Assembly: GCF_023053635.1 (NCBI RefSeq)
Contig: NC_086179.1
Coordinates: forward strand, 1,192,001 to 1,256,000
DNA: 64,000 bases
Direction: 5' to 3'
Origin: Elgaria multicarinata webbii
Taxonomy: Eukaryota > Chordata > Lepidosauria > Squamata > Anguidae
Shown here piece after piece: positions 22,450 through 41,014 of this stretch. The position numbers and the translations under genes are program-made. The notes under the pieces were generated by a model. The model worked only from the letters and a program-made list of their open reading frames with translations, searched no databases and was not told where the DNA came from. Every line of letters begins with the position of its first letter. Positions within the stretch are counted from its first letter, which is position 1.

Positions 22450-23810
22450 CCCGTAGTTTTCTTTAATGCTGATTATTTCAGAAGGCAGATTCACCTGCTG
22501 AATTTCCGATTGCCTGGCTGATGTTAAAGAAACGGCACAGCAGCTCTCCTGGATGGGGATTGGGGTGGGGGTAGGGAGGGGGGAATAGGCGGCTCACTTG
22601 CACAACCCTGGGAGCTCCGTGATCAACAGAAACATCTGATTGCTTTGTGATGCACCCAGGCTGATTATGGCAGGACGTGCTGGTTTCGATAGTCAGGGTG
22701 ACGAGGCTGGACTGGGATTTTGTTTTGTTTGATGCTGATCCAAAGAACAGCTGAAGCTTATTATGCATCAGGGAAACTTGCCAGTGGTGCACAAAAGAGA
22801 CAGCAAGAGGCCAAGAAGAGAAGGACAGAAGTGCAAGAAGGGCCCCCGATATGAGCCAGGTATCTCCGGGGCCAGGGGCTGTTTGGCTCCCTGCAGACCC
22901 CTAAAGCAGGGGAACATTCTCTCTCTCAGCCAGCAAGTAAGCTGGCAGCCCTCTGCAGGGCCCAAAAGCAGCAAACCTGAGCGGGGCACAGAATGCCGGG
23001 AAGCCTGAACCTGTTCTCTGGGTGAAAGGTGAGAGACCCTTCAGGGCTCCTGAAGTTTGGGTCAGGGCCACGAGGACGCGCTCGCCAGAAATGAGTCACT
23101 GGCGTCTCCCTCGGGCTCCTCGGCTGCAGCTGCTGTGGCTCATATGCTCGGCCTTCCAGAAAAAGCCTCGGCTTGTTTGCTGATCTGGGGAGTCACTTGG
23201 TCTGTTTAGAATCAGCGTGACCAGCTGCAACTTTTAAAATGTGCATAAACTCACAAGCCATTGGGCTTCTCCGCTCTGCGAAAGACCCATGTGGCTCACT
23301 CCACTGATTTGCCACCACTTTGCTTCCCCTAAAAGGTCCGGAGCATAAATGGGGAGCGGCAGGTGGCAAAGGCAAAAGGCGCAGTGGATCCCTGGGAAAG
23401 GCCCTTTCTCCTGCACAGCAAGCGGGGCGGGGGAGCCTTCAGCCCACCACAGTAAGCACAGAGGCTGTGGGAAAGGACCAGCTGCTAGCCGTGGGAAACC
23501 CCTTCCAGTTACATGAGCACTCGCCAAGCGAATTTCAGTTCAGCGCTTCGCATTGGAGCCTCCCTTTCACACCTTCTTGACAATGAGCTTCATCCCATGT
23601 ACCCGTTTCCCTCAAATTTCCCCCATAGCGTAAAGCTGTCGTTTTTTTAAGCTAAATCATACCCCGGGCAGCGGCTCTCCTAAGATCCTTTGCATACCAG
23701 GAAAAGGGTTTAAGGGGGAGAAATGTAGAAAATCATTAAAAGATCAACAGATGACCCAATCCAATTCAAATTTGGTATGCTTAAAACCCTGCTTAATATC
23801 TATCTCTGTG
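22450..23810. other. Unassigned unique-looking spacer
   Basis: No repeat family recognised over about 1.3 kb, unusual for this spacer. It could hold regulatory DNA; nothing specific supports that. Confidence 0.35.
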
Positions 23811-24120
23811 TAGGGTAACCCTATGAACAAGAGGACCGGGCTCCTGTATCTTTAACAGTTGCATAGAAAAGGGAATTTCAGCAGGTGTCCTTCGTATATA
23901 TGGAGAACCTGGTGAAATTCCCTCTTCATCACAACAGTTAAAGGTGCAGGAGCTATACAAGAGTGACCAGATTTAAAAGAGGGCAGGGCTCCTGCAGCTT
24001 TAACTGTTCTGATGAAGAGGGAATTTCAGATTCCCCATATATACAAATGACACCTGCTGAAATTTCCTTTTCAATACAACTGATACAGGAGCCCTGTCCT
24101 CCTTTTCATATGGTCACCCT
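23811..24120. mobile_element. Fold-back MITE family A, copy 4
   Basis: TAGGGTAACCCTATGAACAA to CATATGGTCACCCT; some small deletions; no clear target duplication. Confidence 0.82.
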
Positions 24121-24797
24121 GTTAATGTGCCAGTTTTGATGTCTATATTTAAAACTTATGCAGATGTAAGCATTTGTTTAATTTGTACTTTAAACATATC
24201 AAATCATCCCCCTGCTCCCCCAGTGGCCGCTCGGAGAACAACAAAAGATTCACTCCTAAAGAGGTAGTAAAATAGGACGGTTCTTTTGGCTTTATAGCAC
24301 ACTTAAAGCAGGATGCCTGGGAGTGCTTCACGGTCAAAGCAGATTATAAGGTGGAAAACTTCAGAGTCCTTTGCACGCAATTCGCAGTGATTGCGCAGTA
24401 TAACACTGGCGTGATGAAGCAACGTGTGGCAAATTCCAGGAAGATCAAAATGCTCCCGCCGCTGAATCTTCGTTGTGTCTGACTGTGCCTCTCCTTGCCC
24501 GTTTAGTCAATATGAGTGGCGTGGGGGCACTGGTGGCCCAATGTGGTGGTGGTGGTGAACAGGTGCCGGTTGTATGGCTGAGGTTGTTGGCTAGATTGTG
24601 TGACGCTCAAGGATTTAGACAAATTCCCGTGGGTGCAAGTCATTGTGCCTGTGGGCATCAGAGCAGGGTGCCTACAGACCCCCGTTGCTGGGGGATGCCA
24701 GCGGGAGGGTGCTCTAGAACTCATGTCCTGCTAGTGGGTTGCACTCTGGGCAGGGCCAGTGCCAGACTATTTCATGCCCTAGGCAAGGCAAGCTACT

Positions 24798-24826
24798 TGC
24801 ACACACACACACACACACACACACAA
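24798..24826. repeat. (CA)n microsatellite
   Basis: Perfect CA dinucleotides. Confidence 0.9.
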
Positions 24827-24868
24827 ATGGCCAACTTCAAGTCAGCTGTTCAAGAAGAGTTTCTGAAC

Positions 24869-25659
24869 TAGGGCTGTGCATGGACCCCCTGATCTGCTCC
24901 ACACCTGCTCTGCAACTTTCGGATCGGGTCCACTCCACCCTGTGTTGATCCGCCTATGGTCTGCTCCGCTGTGGAGCTCTGGATCCAAATTGGAGCTCCA
25001 CAGCGGCGGCGCCAGATAAGGCCCCCCTCCCTCCTTACCTGGCTCCATTGCATTCCACTTGCAGCTTCAACTGAGCCCAAGGAATCAAACTGGAAGACCA
25101 GGCCGCAATGGCCTGGTCTTCCGGTTTGAGTCCTCGGGCTCAGTTGAAGCCGCTTCCGGAACACGACGGACTCAGGTAAGACCCTTCCCCCCCTGCCCCC
25201 TTACCTGGCTCCACTGCTGTCGCCGGACAGACAGCGGTGCCAGTGCCAGTTAAGGCCCCCTCCCTCCTCACCTGCATCCGTCACGTTCTGGCAGCGGCTT
25301 CACCTGAGGCTGAGGCTCAAAGTGGAAGGGCAGGCCGCGGTTGCAGCCTGGTCTTCTGGTTTGAGCCTCAGCCTCAGTAGAAGCCGCTGCCAGACCGCGA
25401 CAGAGGCAGGTAAGCCCTCCTCCCCTCTGCCCCCTTACCTGGCTCTGCCGCTGTCACTGCACAGACTGCGGCAGCGCCAGGTAAGCCACTTACCTTTTTT
25501 TTGGAGCTCCGGATCAAGGCGAAGGATCCGCTTGGTCTTGATCCTCTTCGCTTCGATCCTCAGCCCCCCCAACCCGCTTCATCTCTGCCTTTGGCGGAGG
25601 TGAATCAGACCACCTCTCTATTGCTTCTACGCTCCGAAGCAAAGCGGAGCACAGCCCTA
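24869..25659. mobile_element. hAT-like family H, copy 2 (CAGGTAAG-bearing, longest)
   Basis: Termini TAGGGCTGTGCATGG and GCACAGCCCTA with perfect duplication TTCTGAAC (24861-24868, 25660-25667). It has two hairpin modules (about 25065-25150 and 25290-25387), CAGGTAAG at 25173, 25407 and 25478, and CTTACCTG at 25034, 25200 and 25434. Confidence 0.9.
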
Positions 25660-25984
25660 TTCTGAACTATTATATTTTCCTTTTACTTTATTTTTTTCTT
25701 AAAACAGCTAATTTGAATAAAACTGTGTCCCTTAAAGGGCAGCACTGCACCCCTCTGAGGTCTGCGCCCCCCCCAGGCGGCTGCCTAGTTGGCCTAATGG
25801 TAGTGCCAGCCCTGCCTCTGGGACAGCTGGTCGGCCACTGTGGGGACGGACAGCTGGACTAGACGGGCCCTTGGTCTGCTCCAGCTTTGGTGCGCTTCGT
25901 TTTCTTATGCCTGCAGGCCACAGTTGTGTCCTCTGCTGCCCCAGAGAGCAGGTGTAGATCCACTGTGCTTGACAGGAGGGTAGG

Positions 25985-26060
25985 AACAAAGGAAGCTGCT
26001 CCATACGGTGTCAGACCCTTGGTCCATCTGGCCCAGTATCATCAACAATGACTGACCGCA
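25985..26060 (+). repeat. Dispersed repeat fragment of the AAGCTGCTCCATACGGTGTC type
   Basis: GAACAAAGGAAGCTGCTCC followed by CCTTGGTCCATCTGGCCCAG resembles a common reptile repeat start; the class is not certain. Confidence 0.45.
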
Positions 26061-27584
26061 ATGATGCCCTTGGGATCCAGGCGGGATCGCACCTACAGTC
26101 CTGCCCCAACTCCGTGATTCCAGGAAGCGAGAGCTCACCTAAGCAGGGCTGCCGCCGAGGTCAGTTCCTGGGTTTAGATCTCCGTTGGCCGGCTGGGCCC
26201 ACAAGAACAACTGTTTCCCCACTGAAGAATTCCTGTCCTGCTCTGAACTTGCCTGTGATCACTGAATGTGCCAATAGTTCCCTGGGACATGAATCAACGT
26301 GATTGCTTAAATGCTGAAGTCTGGGACATGGGCCCGGTCCTTGGAAGTTCAGTTGCTTTCCATTTGCTACATTTCATCTAGCAAAACCTTGAGAAAAGCC
26401 TAATGAGAGGATGGGCATTGCAATAGTTTCTGGGGCTGAGCCGTGGCTCAGTGAAGTGCTGGAAGTCTGGGAGCTCTGTCCCAATCTGGAGTAAATAGGT
26501 GGCGGGGGGGGGGGGGAGCAGGGGAATTAAAAGGAGGCCGGCTGCCGGGAATTGACTGAGGGAGGTAGCAGCAGTTTGGAAGCAGCGCCGGGCTATCACA
26601 GAAAACCTTGCCTGTCTGAGTTTGGCAGGAGACTGAAATAGCAGGCCCCTGTTGCTGGTGCATCTTTGGGCGGTGGTGCTGGTGGTGCTGGTGGGTGGAT
26701 TTCCTCCGGGATGGTTCAAGGCAGCAGCGCAGATGTAGGTGAAAGGGCAGCCACAGTCATCGCAGGCCTTGAGGCCAGGAGGAGCAAACAGGGGAGGAGA
26801 TGAGGTCACCCTCCCTGGCAGCAACTTCCTTTGTCAGCGGCCAGCTGGCTGTGGGTCCCATGGGACAAGAAGCTCCTGAGGGGGCTGTATTGGAGCAGCC
26901 CCTGGGCAGAGTGCAGGAAGCAAGCGGGCACTCTTCCCCAGGCCCCGTGGGCCGAGGAAATGCCGGACGCTGCCCAGTGGTGGAGTTGGGCCAGCGTGCT
27001 AGTGGGAGGCGGGCGTTAGCCGGCCGTGTGTGGATCCCTGACTTCAAAATGCGGCCGGCCAGCCAGCCATGCCACACCACATTTGCCTCCCACCCCACCT
27101 GTGCCCATTCTGCCGAGGAGGGCCCCTGAACTCTGCCCAGATGCCCCACCCTGACAGCCCCACTGCATGGGTGAAGGCGGGGCTGGGATTGCAGGGCGCT
27201 GGCATCTGCATTTCGGGAGTGGGAGTGGGCAGTGACTGGGCAGACTCCACTTGAAGTGGGGAGATGGGGCGTGGGGTGACCAGCCTCCCTGCTTCCACCC
27301 ACCCCTCCAGGGCTGGTTTTCCCTCTCCCAAAATTTCTTTCCACGGAGCTGCGGGGCTCAGCTACATGCATCTGTGTGCAGCACCCTTTTGACACCCAAA
27401 TGCTGTGACGGGAGCGGCTGGCGGCGTGGGAGGAGGCGCCCTCACAGGTGTGTCGGCCTGGTCCCAGGGGGCCTCAGGCCAGCCGCTCTTCCCTCAGCCC
27501 CCCAGCTGAGGCCCAGGGGTAATGAGGGGGGGGTGATTCTTTTCACCCTGCATGGGAGGAAGGGGCGCTCACGGCCTGCTGACT
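26061..27584. other. Unassigned spacer, moderately GC-rich
   Basis: Poly(G) at 26505-26516; a gene-like 212-codon minus frame (27395-26757) has no recognisable domain. Confidence 0.35.
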
Positions 27585-27690
27585 TGATTGATTACATTGA
27601 TATCCCGCCCCATAGCCGAAGCTCTCTGGGCAGTTTACAAAAGTTTAAAACAGTGAACGTTAAAAAGTATGCAAAATTTAAAACCATCAA
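27585..27690 (-). repeat. L2-type 3' end (antisense)
   Basis: GATATCCCGCCCCATAGCCG AAGCTCTCTGGGCAGTTTAC; same end as 20346. Confidence 0.65.
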
Positions 27691-27691
27691 A

Positions 27692-27765
27692 ATCATGGGC
27701 AACTGGTTATGGACAGAAGGCTGGACTAGATGGACCCGTGGCCCGACCCAGCCTCAGGGCTCGTC
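27692..27765 (+). mobile_element. Older CR1-like extreme 3' end
   Basis: AGGCTGGACTAGATGGACCC plus CCCAGCCTCAGGGCTCGTCT, the last part of the second CR1-like family. Confidence 0.55.
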
Positions 27766-27895
27766 TTACGGTCTGACGTTGGCTTTATTGGGCCAAGCGC
27801 CCAGTGTGAGAATGAGGCACCTTTGCAGTTGCACATGGAGAGGCAAGGGGGGGGGGGTATGCAGGCCCTCAGCCAGGACCCCAAAAGCAGTGGCC

Positions 27896-28030
27896 TCCAT
27901 CAACTAGGTGCCCTCCAGATGCTTTGGACAACAACTCCCATCATCCCTGAGTATTGGCCATGCTGCATGGAGCTAATAGTTCTTGTCCAAAGCATCTGGA
28001 GGGCCCCTGGCAGGGGAAGGCTGGGGTAGG
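27896..28030. repeat. Palindromic repeat family C, full copy
   Basis: AGGTGCCCTCCAGATGCTTT GG and CCAAAGCATCTGGAGGGCCC CTGG are inverted ends around TATTGGCCATGCTGC. Confidence 0.8.
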
Positions 28031-28189
28031 CACCCTGCTGGGGACGTCCCCTCAGAGGCAAGCAAGCCGCCTTCCGCTGAGGCTTGTCTGGAACAAAGGA
28101 CCCCCAGCTGGAAGCTGGAAATGAAACGCAGCTTCAAGCCCAGGCACAGAAATTCCTTTCCGGAGTCCGTAGCCAAACATCCTGTACAG

Positions 28190-28285
28190 GAGCCTTTCCC
28201 AGCTTGCCGCCCTCCAAATGGCTTGGACTACAGCTCCCATCACCAGTTCTGCCTAGATGGCCACCGGTTGGGAAAGGCTCCTGTA
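28190..28285. repeat. Palindromic repeat family C, copy near the HILPDA promoter
   Basis: GGAGCCTTTCCCAGCTTGCC, GGACTACAGCTCCCATCACC and CACCGGTTGGGAAAGGCTCC; ends are inverted. Confidence 0.65.
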
Positions 28286-28369
28286 GAACCTTGTGGAAAG
28301 GGTTACAGACCCGCGCACGTCCCTCTTCGCCTCGGCTCCCCCCTCCCCGCATAGCTGGCCAACAGCCCA

Positions 28370-29640
28370 CTAGGTGAGAGGTCAGCGCGGGGGGGGGGGA
28401 AGAGAGGGGCGGGGGCGGCGCTGGGCCGGCCGTGCGGCACGTGCGAGGCGTGCAGGGCCGGGGGAGAGGGCTGCGGCGACCTCGGCCCCTGCCTGCTGCT
28501 GGGCCAGAGCTGCGGCAGAATCGGGGCCGCGGCGGAAGGAGCAGCGGGGCGCCCCGTCCCTTGGGGCGGGGGTCCTTATTCCGGAGGGCGCGGGGGGGGG
28601 AGGGCGCCCCCGAGCTGCTCTTTGCACAGCACCCTCCCGGGCGGGGGCGGCGCTGATGCCCCCTCGCCCCGCCCCTCGCGAGGCTGCATAAGAGGCGGCG
28701 CGGGGCCGGGAGCCGCGGGAGTCGAGCGCGAGCAGGCGGAGAGACCCCGCGGCGGGCCGGTGAGTTGGGGCGCTGAGGCCGGGCTCCGGCGCGCGGCTCG
28801 CCCGCCTGCCCGCCCTCCCTGGTGCCCGAGCGGAGTCGGGCGCCGCCCGGCCCCGCCCGCTGGCGGAGGAGCGCTTTTCGCGGCGGGCTTGGGAAGGCGC
28901 TCTGTGCATGGTCGGCGGCCCTCTGCTCTTCCCGTCTTCCGGGGCGGGTTTCCTGCGCAGTCCTCGCTCGGCTCCTGGCTCCCCGCTACGGGCAGGGCTG
29001 CTTCCTTGGGCCGGCGAGGGGGGCTGCGCTGGCGCTGGGCTCCCCGGGGAGGGCTGCGCGGGAGGCGGGGAGCCAGGGAGCCAGGCGGCCTCCGGCTCCG
29101 CCTTCCCGGCCCTGCGGACGAGGGGACTCGCGGCCCGGGGCGCTCCAGGCCAGAGGCACGATGCCCTACGGCGCGCCGGGGGAGGGGCGCCCCACGCGGA
29201 GCCGGGCGGGCAGGGGGCGAGGGCTCCCAGCCCTCTCGGGGGCCCCGTTCCGCCCTCCCGGGCTCCGCCGATGGCGCCCGCTTTTCTCCCTCCGCGACTG
29301 CTGCGCTATTGCTCTGCGTTAAAGGGAGTCATTCCTGGGAAGGGAGCGGAGGCGAGGCGGGGGGTGGCTACGACGGAGGACGCCCGTGGCGGGGAGGGAC
29401 CAGCCGCCGAACCGCCCAGGTCCCCCTGCCCGCCCTTGTGCACATCTGTGGGGCGGCCCCGCTGCCGGGACTCCTTCCTGGAGCTGGAAGCGGTGCAGAA
29501 GAGGACGAGGACACCGCCTCTCTCCCCCCCCCTCCCGGCCGCCTCGGCTCCAGCCCTCCATCCCAGGAGGGAAGAGCGGCCGGTAGGCAGGCAGCGTGTC
29601 CCTGGGCTGGGAGAGGACGCCGAAGGAGCCACGCCTGGCC
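28370..29640. promoter_or_regulatory. CpG island of HILPDA with hypoxia-response-element cores
   Basis: This GC- and CpG-rich block covers the HILPDA start and 5' part of intron 1. HIF-type cores (RCGTG) occur at 28438-28443 (CACGTG, readable on both strands), at 28448-28452 (GCGTG) and just upstream at 28316-28320 (CACGT, ACGTG on the minus strand). A TATA-like CATAAGA lies near 28686-28692. HILPDA is a known HIF-1 target in mammals, so these sites are plausible, but RCGTG is short and expected by chance in such a GC-rich block. Open frames of up to 383 codons here are composition artefacts. Confidence 0.6.
28710..28759 (+). other. HILPDA: HILPDA non-coding exon 1 (3' boundary supported)
   Basis: A strong donor CCG|GTGAGT with GT at 28760 follows the TATA-like CATAAGA by about 70 bases. 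The matching acceptor is at 30650-30651. Human HILPDA likewise has a non-coding first exon and its whole reading frame in exon 2. The 5' end is an estimate. Confidence 0.5.
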
Positions 29641-30651
29641 CTGGCCTTCCACGCCCTGGGCCGCCCTTTCCTCCCAGGCTGGAGCGGGGGAGCGGGCACA
29701 GGGAGGCCGCCCCAGCCTGCTTCTCTCCAGGGGTAACCAGAGCTCCGTAGCGCCTGTTTTATTCTTTGCCTGAACCACGAGAGCGCAAGAATCCAGCCTC
29801 GCTTGGCATGGAAGGGATTTGATTTTTCATAAGCACGAATTCGCTGCCTCAGTTGAATTTGGCTCCTGCCCGTCTCTGGGAGGGCAGAAAGCTCTGCGGG
29901 GCCCTGAGTCCCTTCCCAGCCCCTTTCCTGTGTTTGTTTTGTCTGTGTCCTCTGCCAGGCCTTGGCTACACTCCTGTCTAAGCCCAAGGGGAGCAAAGTT
30001 TCCTTGCTCACGGCCTTAAGGGCCGGAAAGTTGCTGGGTTTTGTCCTTGCTTACAGAAATTCTCAGGACACACAAAGCTGAGCTGTGCCCAACTGGCCAC
30101 GTCTGCCCTTGAACCCCATGCCCACTGCCCTGTGGAGTGAGCAGCTGGGGGGGGGGGGCATTTCCATTTCCAACTTTCTCTCCTCCCCCCCCACCCCCAC
30201 CCCCACAGCTGATACACTTACTGAGAGAGGCTGGTGTGTCTCTTCTCTCTCCTCCCCCACCCCCCAAAAATTCTGGGCTTTGTTTAAAGGCTGCAGCCAA
30301 TGTGTGGTTTGAGGCCAGCTGGCAGCAGTGGGGAGGATTCCTCTGGGTGGGAGTATGCAGGCGGCCAGAACTTCCTCAGCCCCCTTTGAAGGGGTGGGAA
30401 GGCAGGCGGGGCTCTGCCCTAGAGCACAAAGCTTGCTGTAGTGCTGATGCTGCATTTGAGGAGCACCCACACACCCACACACACACACTTTGAGTGTTCT
30501 CCATGAACAAGTCTCTCCACCTGCGGGAGACCATTCTTGGTGCGTGCTGGGGAGGTGCTAGGTTCCCTTCCCAGGGTCCTTCTGTTAAAGGGAAGATGGG
30601 GATAATGTCAGCCCAGTGAATCCTATGACATGCCTGTACTCTCCTTCTCAG
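28760..30651 (+). other. HILPDA intron 1
   Basis: Bounded by GTGAGT (28760) and TTCTCAG (30651). The first half is CpG island; the second has C-runs and a (CA)n at 30463-30488. Confidence 0.5.
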
Positions 30652-30728
30652 GAGCCAGCTGAGTTCCACAAGCAAGATCCCTGCCTGGAGCAAGCTGCCG
30701 AATTGGGGCCGCATCTGCGACAGCAGCC

Positions 30729-30962
30729 ATGCCCTGGGTGATGAAGTTGTACCTCCTGGGCCTGCTGCTCTCACTCTTCTCTGCTCTTTTTGGACTGCTG
30801 GGTTTCCTGGGTGACCTGGTGACCCTGCAGGGGCTGGAGCCCTGCCTCTCCAGCCAGTGGCTAGAGCCCGAGGGCAGCAGCGGCCTCATGGCCGGCTCCC
30901 ATAAGAGCCTTGCAGCAGACGTCAAGCTACGGACCCACAAAGCCATTGGCTCATACTCATGA
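30729..30962 (+). CDS. HILPDA: HILPDA, hypoxia-inducible lipid droplet-associated protein
   Basis: HILPDA is a small lipid-droplet/ER protein that inhibits the lipase ATGL and promotes triglyceride storage in hypoxia. The 77-codon frame starts MPWVMKLYLLGLLLSLFSAL. The KLYLLGLLLSL stretch matches the human N-terminal hairpin (NLYLLGVVLTLLS, from memory) and also resembles the relative G0S2; IMPDH1/GARIN1 synteny favours HILPDA. The hydrophobic segment spans roughly residues 6-32 and the polar tail is longer than in human (63 residues in total). Met1 and Met5 are both possible starts; Met1 is used because GCCATGC is a fair context. The complete frame lies in exon 2, which begins at 30652 after CTTCTCAG. 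A 1.26-kb 3' UTR follows. Confidence 0.82.
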   Translation: MPWVMKLYLLGLLLSLFSALFGLLGFLGDLVTLQGLEPCLSSQWLEPEGSSGLMAGSHKSLAADVKLRTHKAIGSYS

Positions 30963-32240
30963 GCCAAGTGCCACTCCCTGGAAGCAGCGGACAGGCAGGC
31001 GGGACACAAACCATGTGTGTGTCTGGAGGGCGTGCTTAACGTGGCTGGGCCGAGTGTTTCTGTCCCCAATGGAACAAGGGGCCAGTCATAGGACCTCAGC
31101 AGAGCCTTGGGTGGGAGAAGACGCCTTCTGCTCCTTGCAACTTGAACAGACGCTGACCTTGCTGGGTGGGGCTGCCTTGAAGACTTATCTGGTCAGAGCT
31201 GGAGAGCGCTGGGACCTTGGGTCTGGAGCCCCAGATCTGAAAAAGCATGTCCCTGATCTTCAGGCGCAAGACACGAACACAGAGGACTAGTGACACATGG
31301 GAAAGGATGGGCGTCGCCTGTGTGCTTCTGGCTGTAACCCCCCTGCCCTTTTCTCAGAGACGGATTTTCTTCTCCAGTAGACTGTGGGCTGCCTCGGGCT
31401 CATTGACCCCTAGCCTCTTGGCCAAGCGTCTTGGTTGTACGCACACATCACCTGTGCCCTAGGCCTGGCTCTTGTACCAAGCCATAAGGAGATGCATGTG
31501 GCACAGCCTGGGCCAGGGCTTCTGGAGCAATGTTCGGTGGCTGCCTCAGTCCTTAGGCACGCTCGCGTCCCACCTTTCTGCCCAAGAGGAACACTGGAAG
31601 TTGGGATTTCTCCGCGTCTTGCCTGAGCCCCCACCCCCCGCCTGAGAGTGGGAATCTGTCCATTTGAGTGCAACACCTGGCCTTGCTTTCTCCACCCACC
31701 AGTGAACAGCGGCCAGGGTGGGCTACGGTGAGCCCCAGTCACAGCAGGGGCGTGGCTTCTCTGACAGCAAGGAAGAGTGACAACAGGGCCCGACGGGGCT
31801 TGTCCCGGCTGGAGGAAAGAGGACGAGACGTGGCTGCCGCCCTGGGTACTTGCAAGCCGGCCTCTGCTGCTTTCAGCAAGGGGTGCCACGCTGCTACTTG
31901 GGAGTTCAGCAGCCCAGGTGGTCCCAAGCAAGGCGCTGTTTGATTGCAAAGGACCATGAAGCCACTGGTGCCTCTTAGAGGCTGGGGCAAAAGTGGCGAC
32001 AAACTGCCCTTTCGTGGCAAACTTTGAACCAGGGAGGTGCAAAACTTGGGGGTGGGAGTCTTCAGTGAATCATGACTTGCTGTGTCAAGCCTGTATCAAT
32101 GAATCATACTTTGCTGTGTTGCAGGGCGGGCGGGGGGGGGGGCATGAAACCTGGCCCCTGTGTAACTTATGGAAGAAGGGGGAGCGTTAAGAGCCAAGAG
32201 CGGGCACCTCTTGTATTTTTAAATAAATGCAAACCTGTTT
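30963..32240 (+). other. HILPDA: HILPDA 3' UTR with poly(A) signal
   Basis: No long frame or interspersed repeat is obvious in this stretch downstream of the HILPDA stop. An AATAAA hexamer at 32222-32227 lies in AT-rich sequence, followed by a T-rich and then GT-containing stretch, and marks the likely transcript end about 550 bases before the GARIN1A start codon. Confidence 0.55.
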
Positions 32241-32767
32241 TCAACACCTGAGCCTGAGCTTTTGTTTGCAGGGGAGAAAGTCTTCAGGTGGAAAAGCTGT
32301 GGGCTTGAATAAGTCCCCCCCCTCTCACTCGCCACCTGGGTGCCGCTTGAAGCGAAGAAGGGGGCTGATTGCCCCCCCCCACACACACACACAGACACCT
32401 TGTACTCCAGTCAGGCGCAGAAAGGCCTTTTGCTCGGCCTGTGCTGTGTTTAATGCCAACGCTCGCCTCCTTGGAACAGAAGAACGGTGAAACTCTCGTG
32501 CCTCCTGTGGTTGGACGCCCTGCAGTCTGCATGGCCAGGGCCATCTCCAAGGCACAAGCCACACCTTCTGGCCAGTGTGACATCACAGCCCCAGCCAGGG
32601 AGCCCCTCCCCTCCTCAGAGTGTCCTGGTGATGCACAGGGCATCTGAGCTGCCTGCTTGGCCCGGTGCCCAGCTCAACTGCCCCCTGCTGGCTGACCAGC
32701 TGAGCCTGGCAGGGCCACAGCTGGCAGCTTGGAGGTGGAATCCCGAAAGGCATGTGTACCCCATTGA

Positions 32768-40905
<8,138 letters not shown>

Positions 40906-41008
40906 AGCCGGGCGAGCGACCCAGGGGAGAGCCCCCCCAACCCCGACGCCAGCTGCAGGCTGGGCCGTGCACCGGCTGGCCGAGACTAGAGTGAGAGAGC
41001 TAAAGCAT

Positions 41009-41014
41009 AATAAA
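41009..41014 (+). terminator. Poly(A) signal for the GARIN1A-like gene
   Basis: AATAAA lies 104 bases downstream of the proposed stop codon (40903-40905) and is followed within 50 bases by GT-rich sequence (GAGTGGTGG, CTGTGGTGG), as expected of a cleavage/polyadenylation site. It supports 40682-40905 as the terminal coding exon. Confidence 0.5.

Larger units (their letters stand above)
24560..25900 (+). mobile_element. Older, degraded CR1-like fragment split by a hAT-like element
   Basis: CATGTCCTGCTAGTGGGT (24722-24739) and, beyond the insert at 24869-25659, GGTCGGCCACTGTGGGGACG and GGGCCCTTGGTCTGCTCCAG keep the order of this family's 3' end. The left boundary is vague. Confidence 0.5.

Noticed and set aside
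26757-27395. 212-codon minus-strand frame
   Set aside because: No domain, no splice context, and equally long frames on the opposite strand.
28622-29773. 383-codon open frame in the HILPDA CpG island
   Set aside because: Gly/Arg/Pro-rich with no domain; spans the strong HILPDA donor at 28760; all frames are open here.
30729-30962. G0S2 instead of HILPDA
   Set aside because: The hydrophobic core resembles both, but flanking IMPDH1 and GARIN1A and the KLYLLG spelling favour HILPDA.
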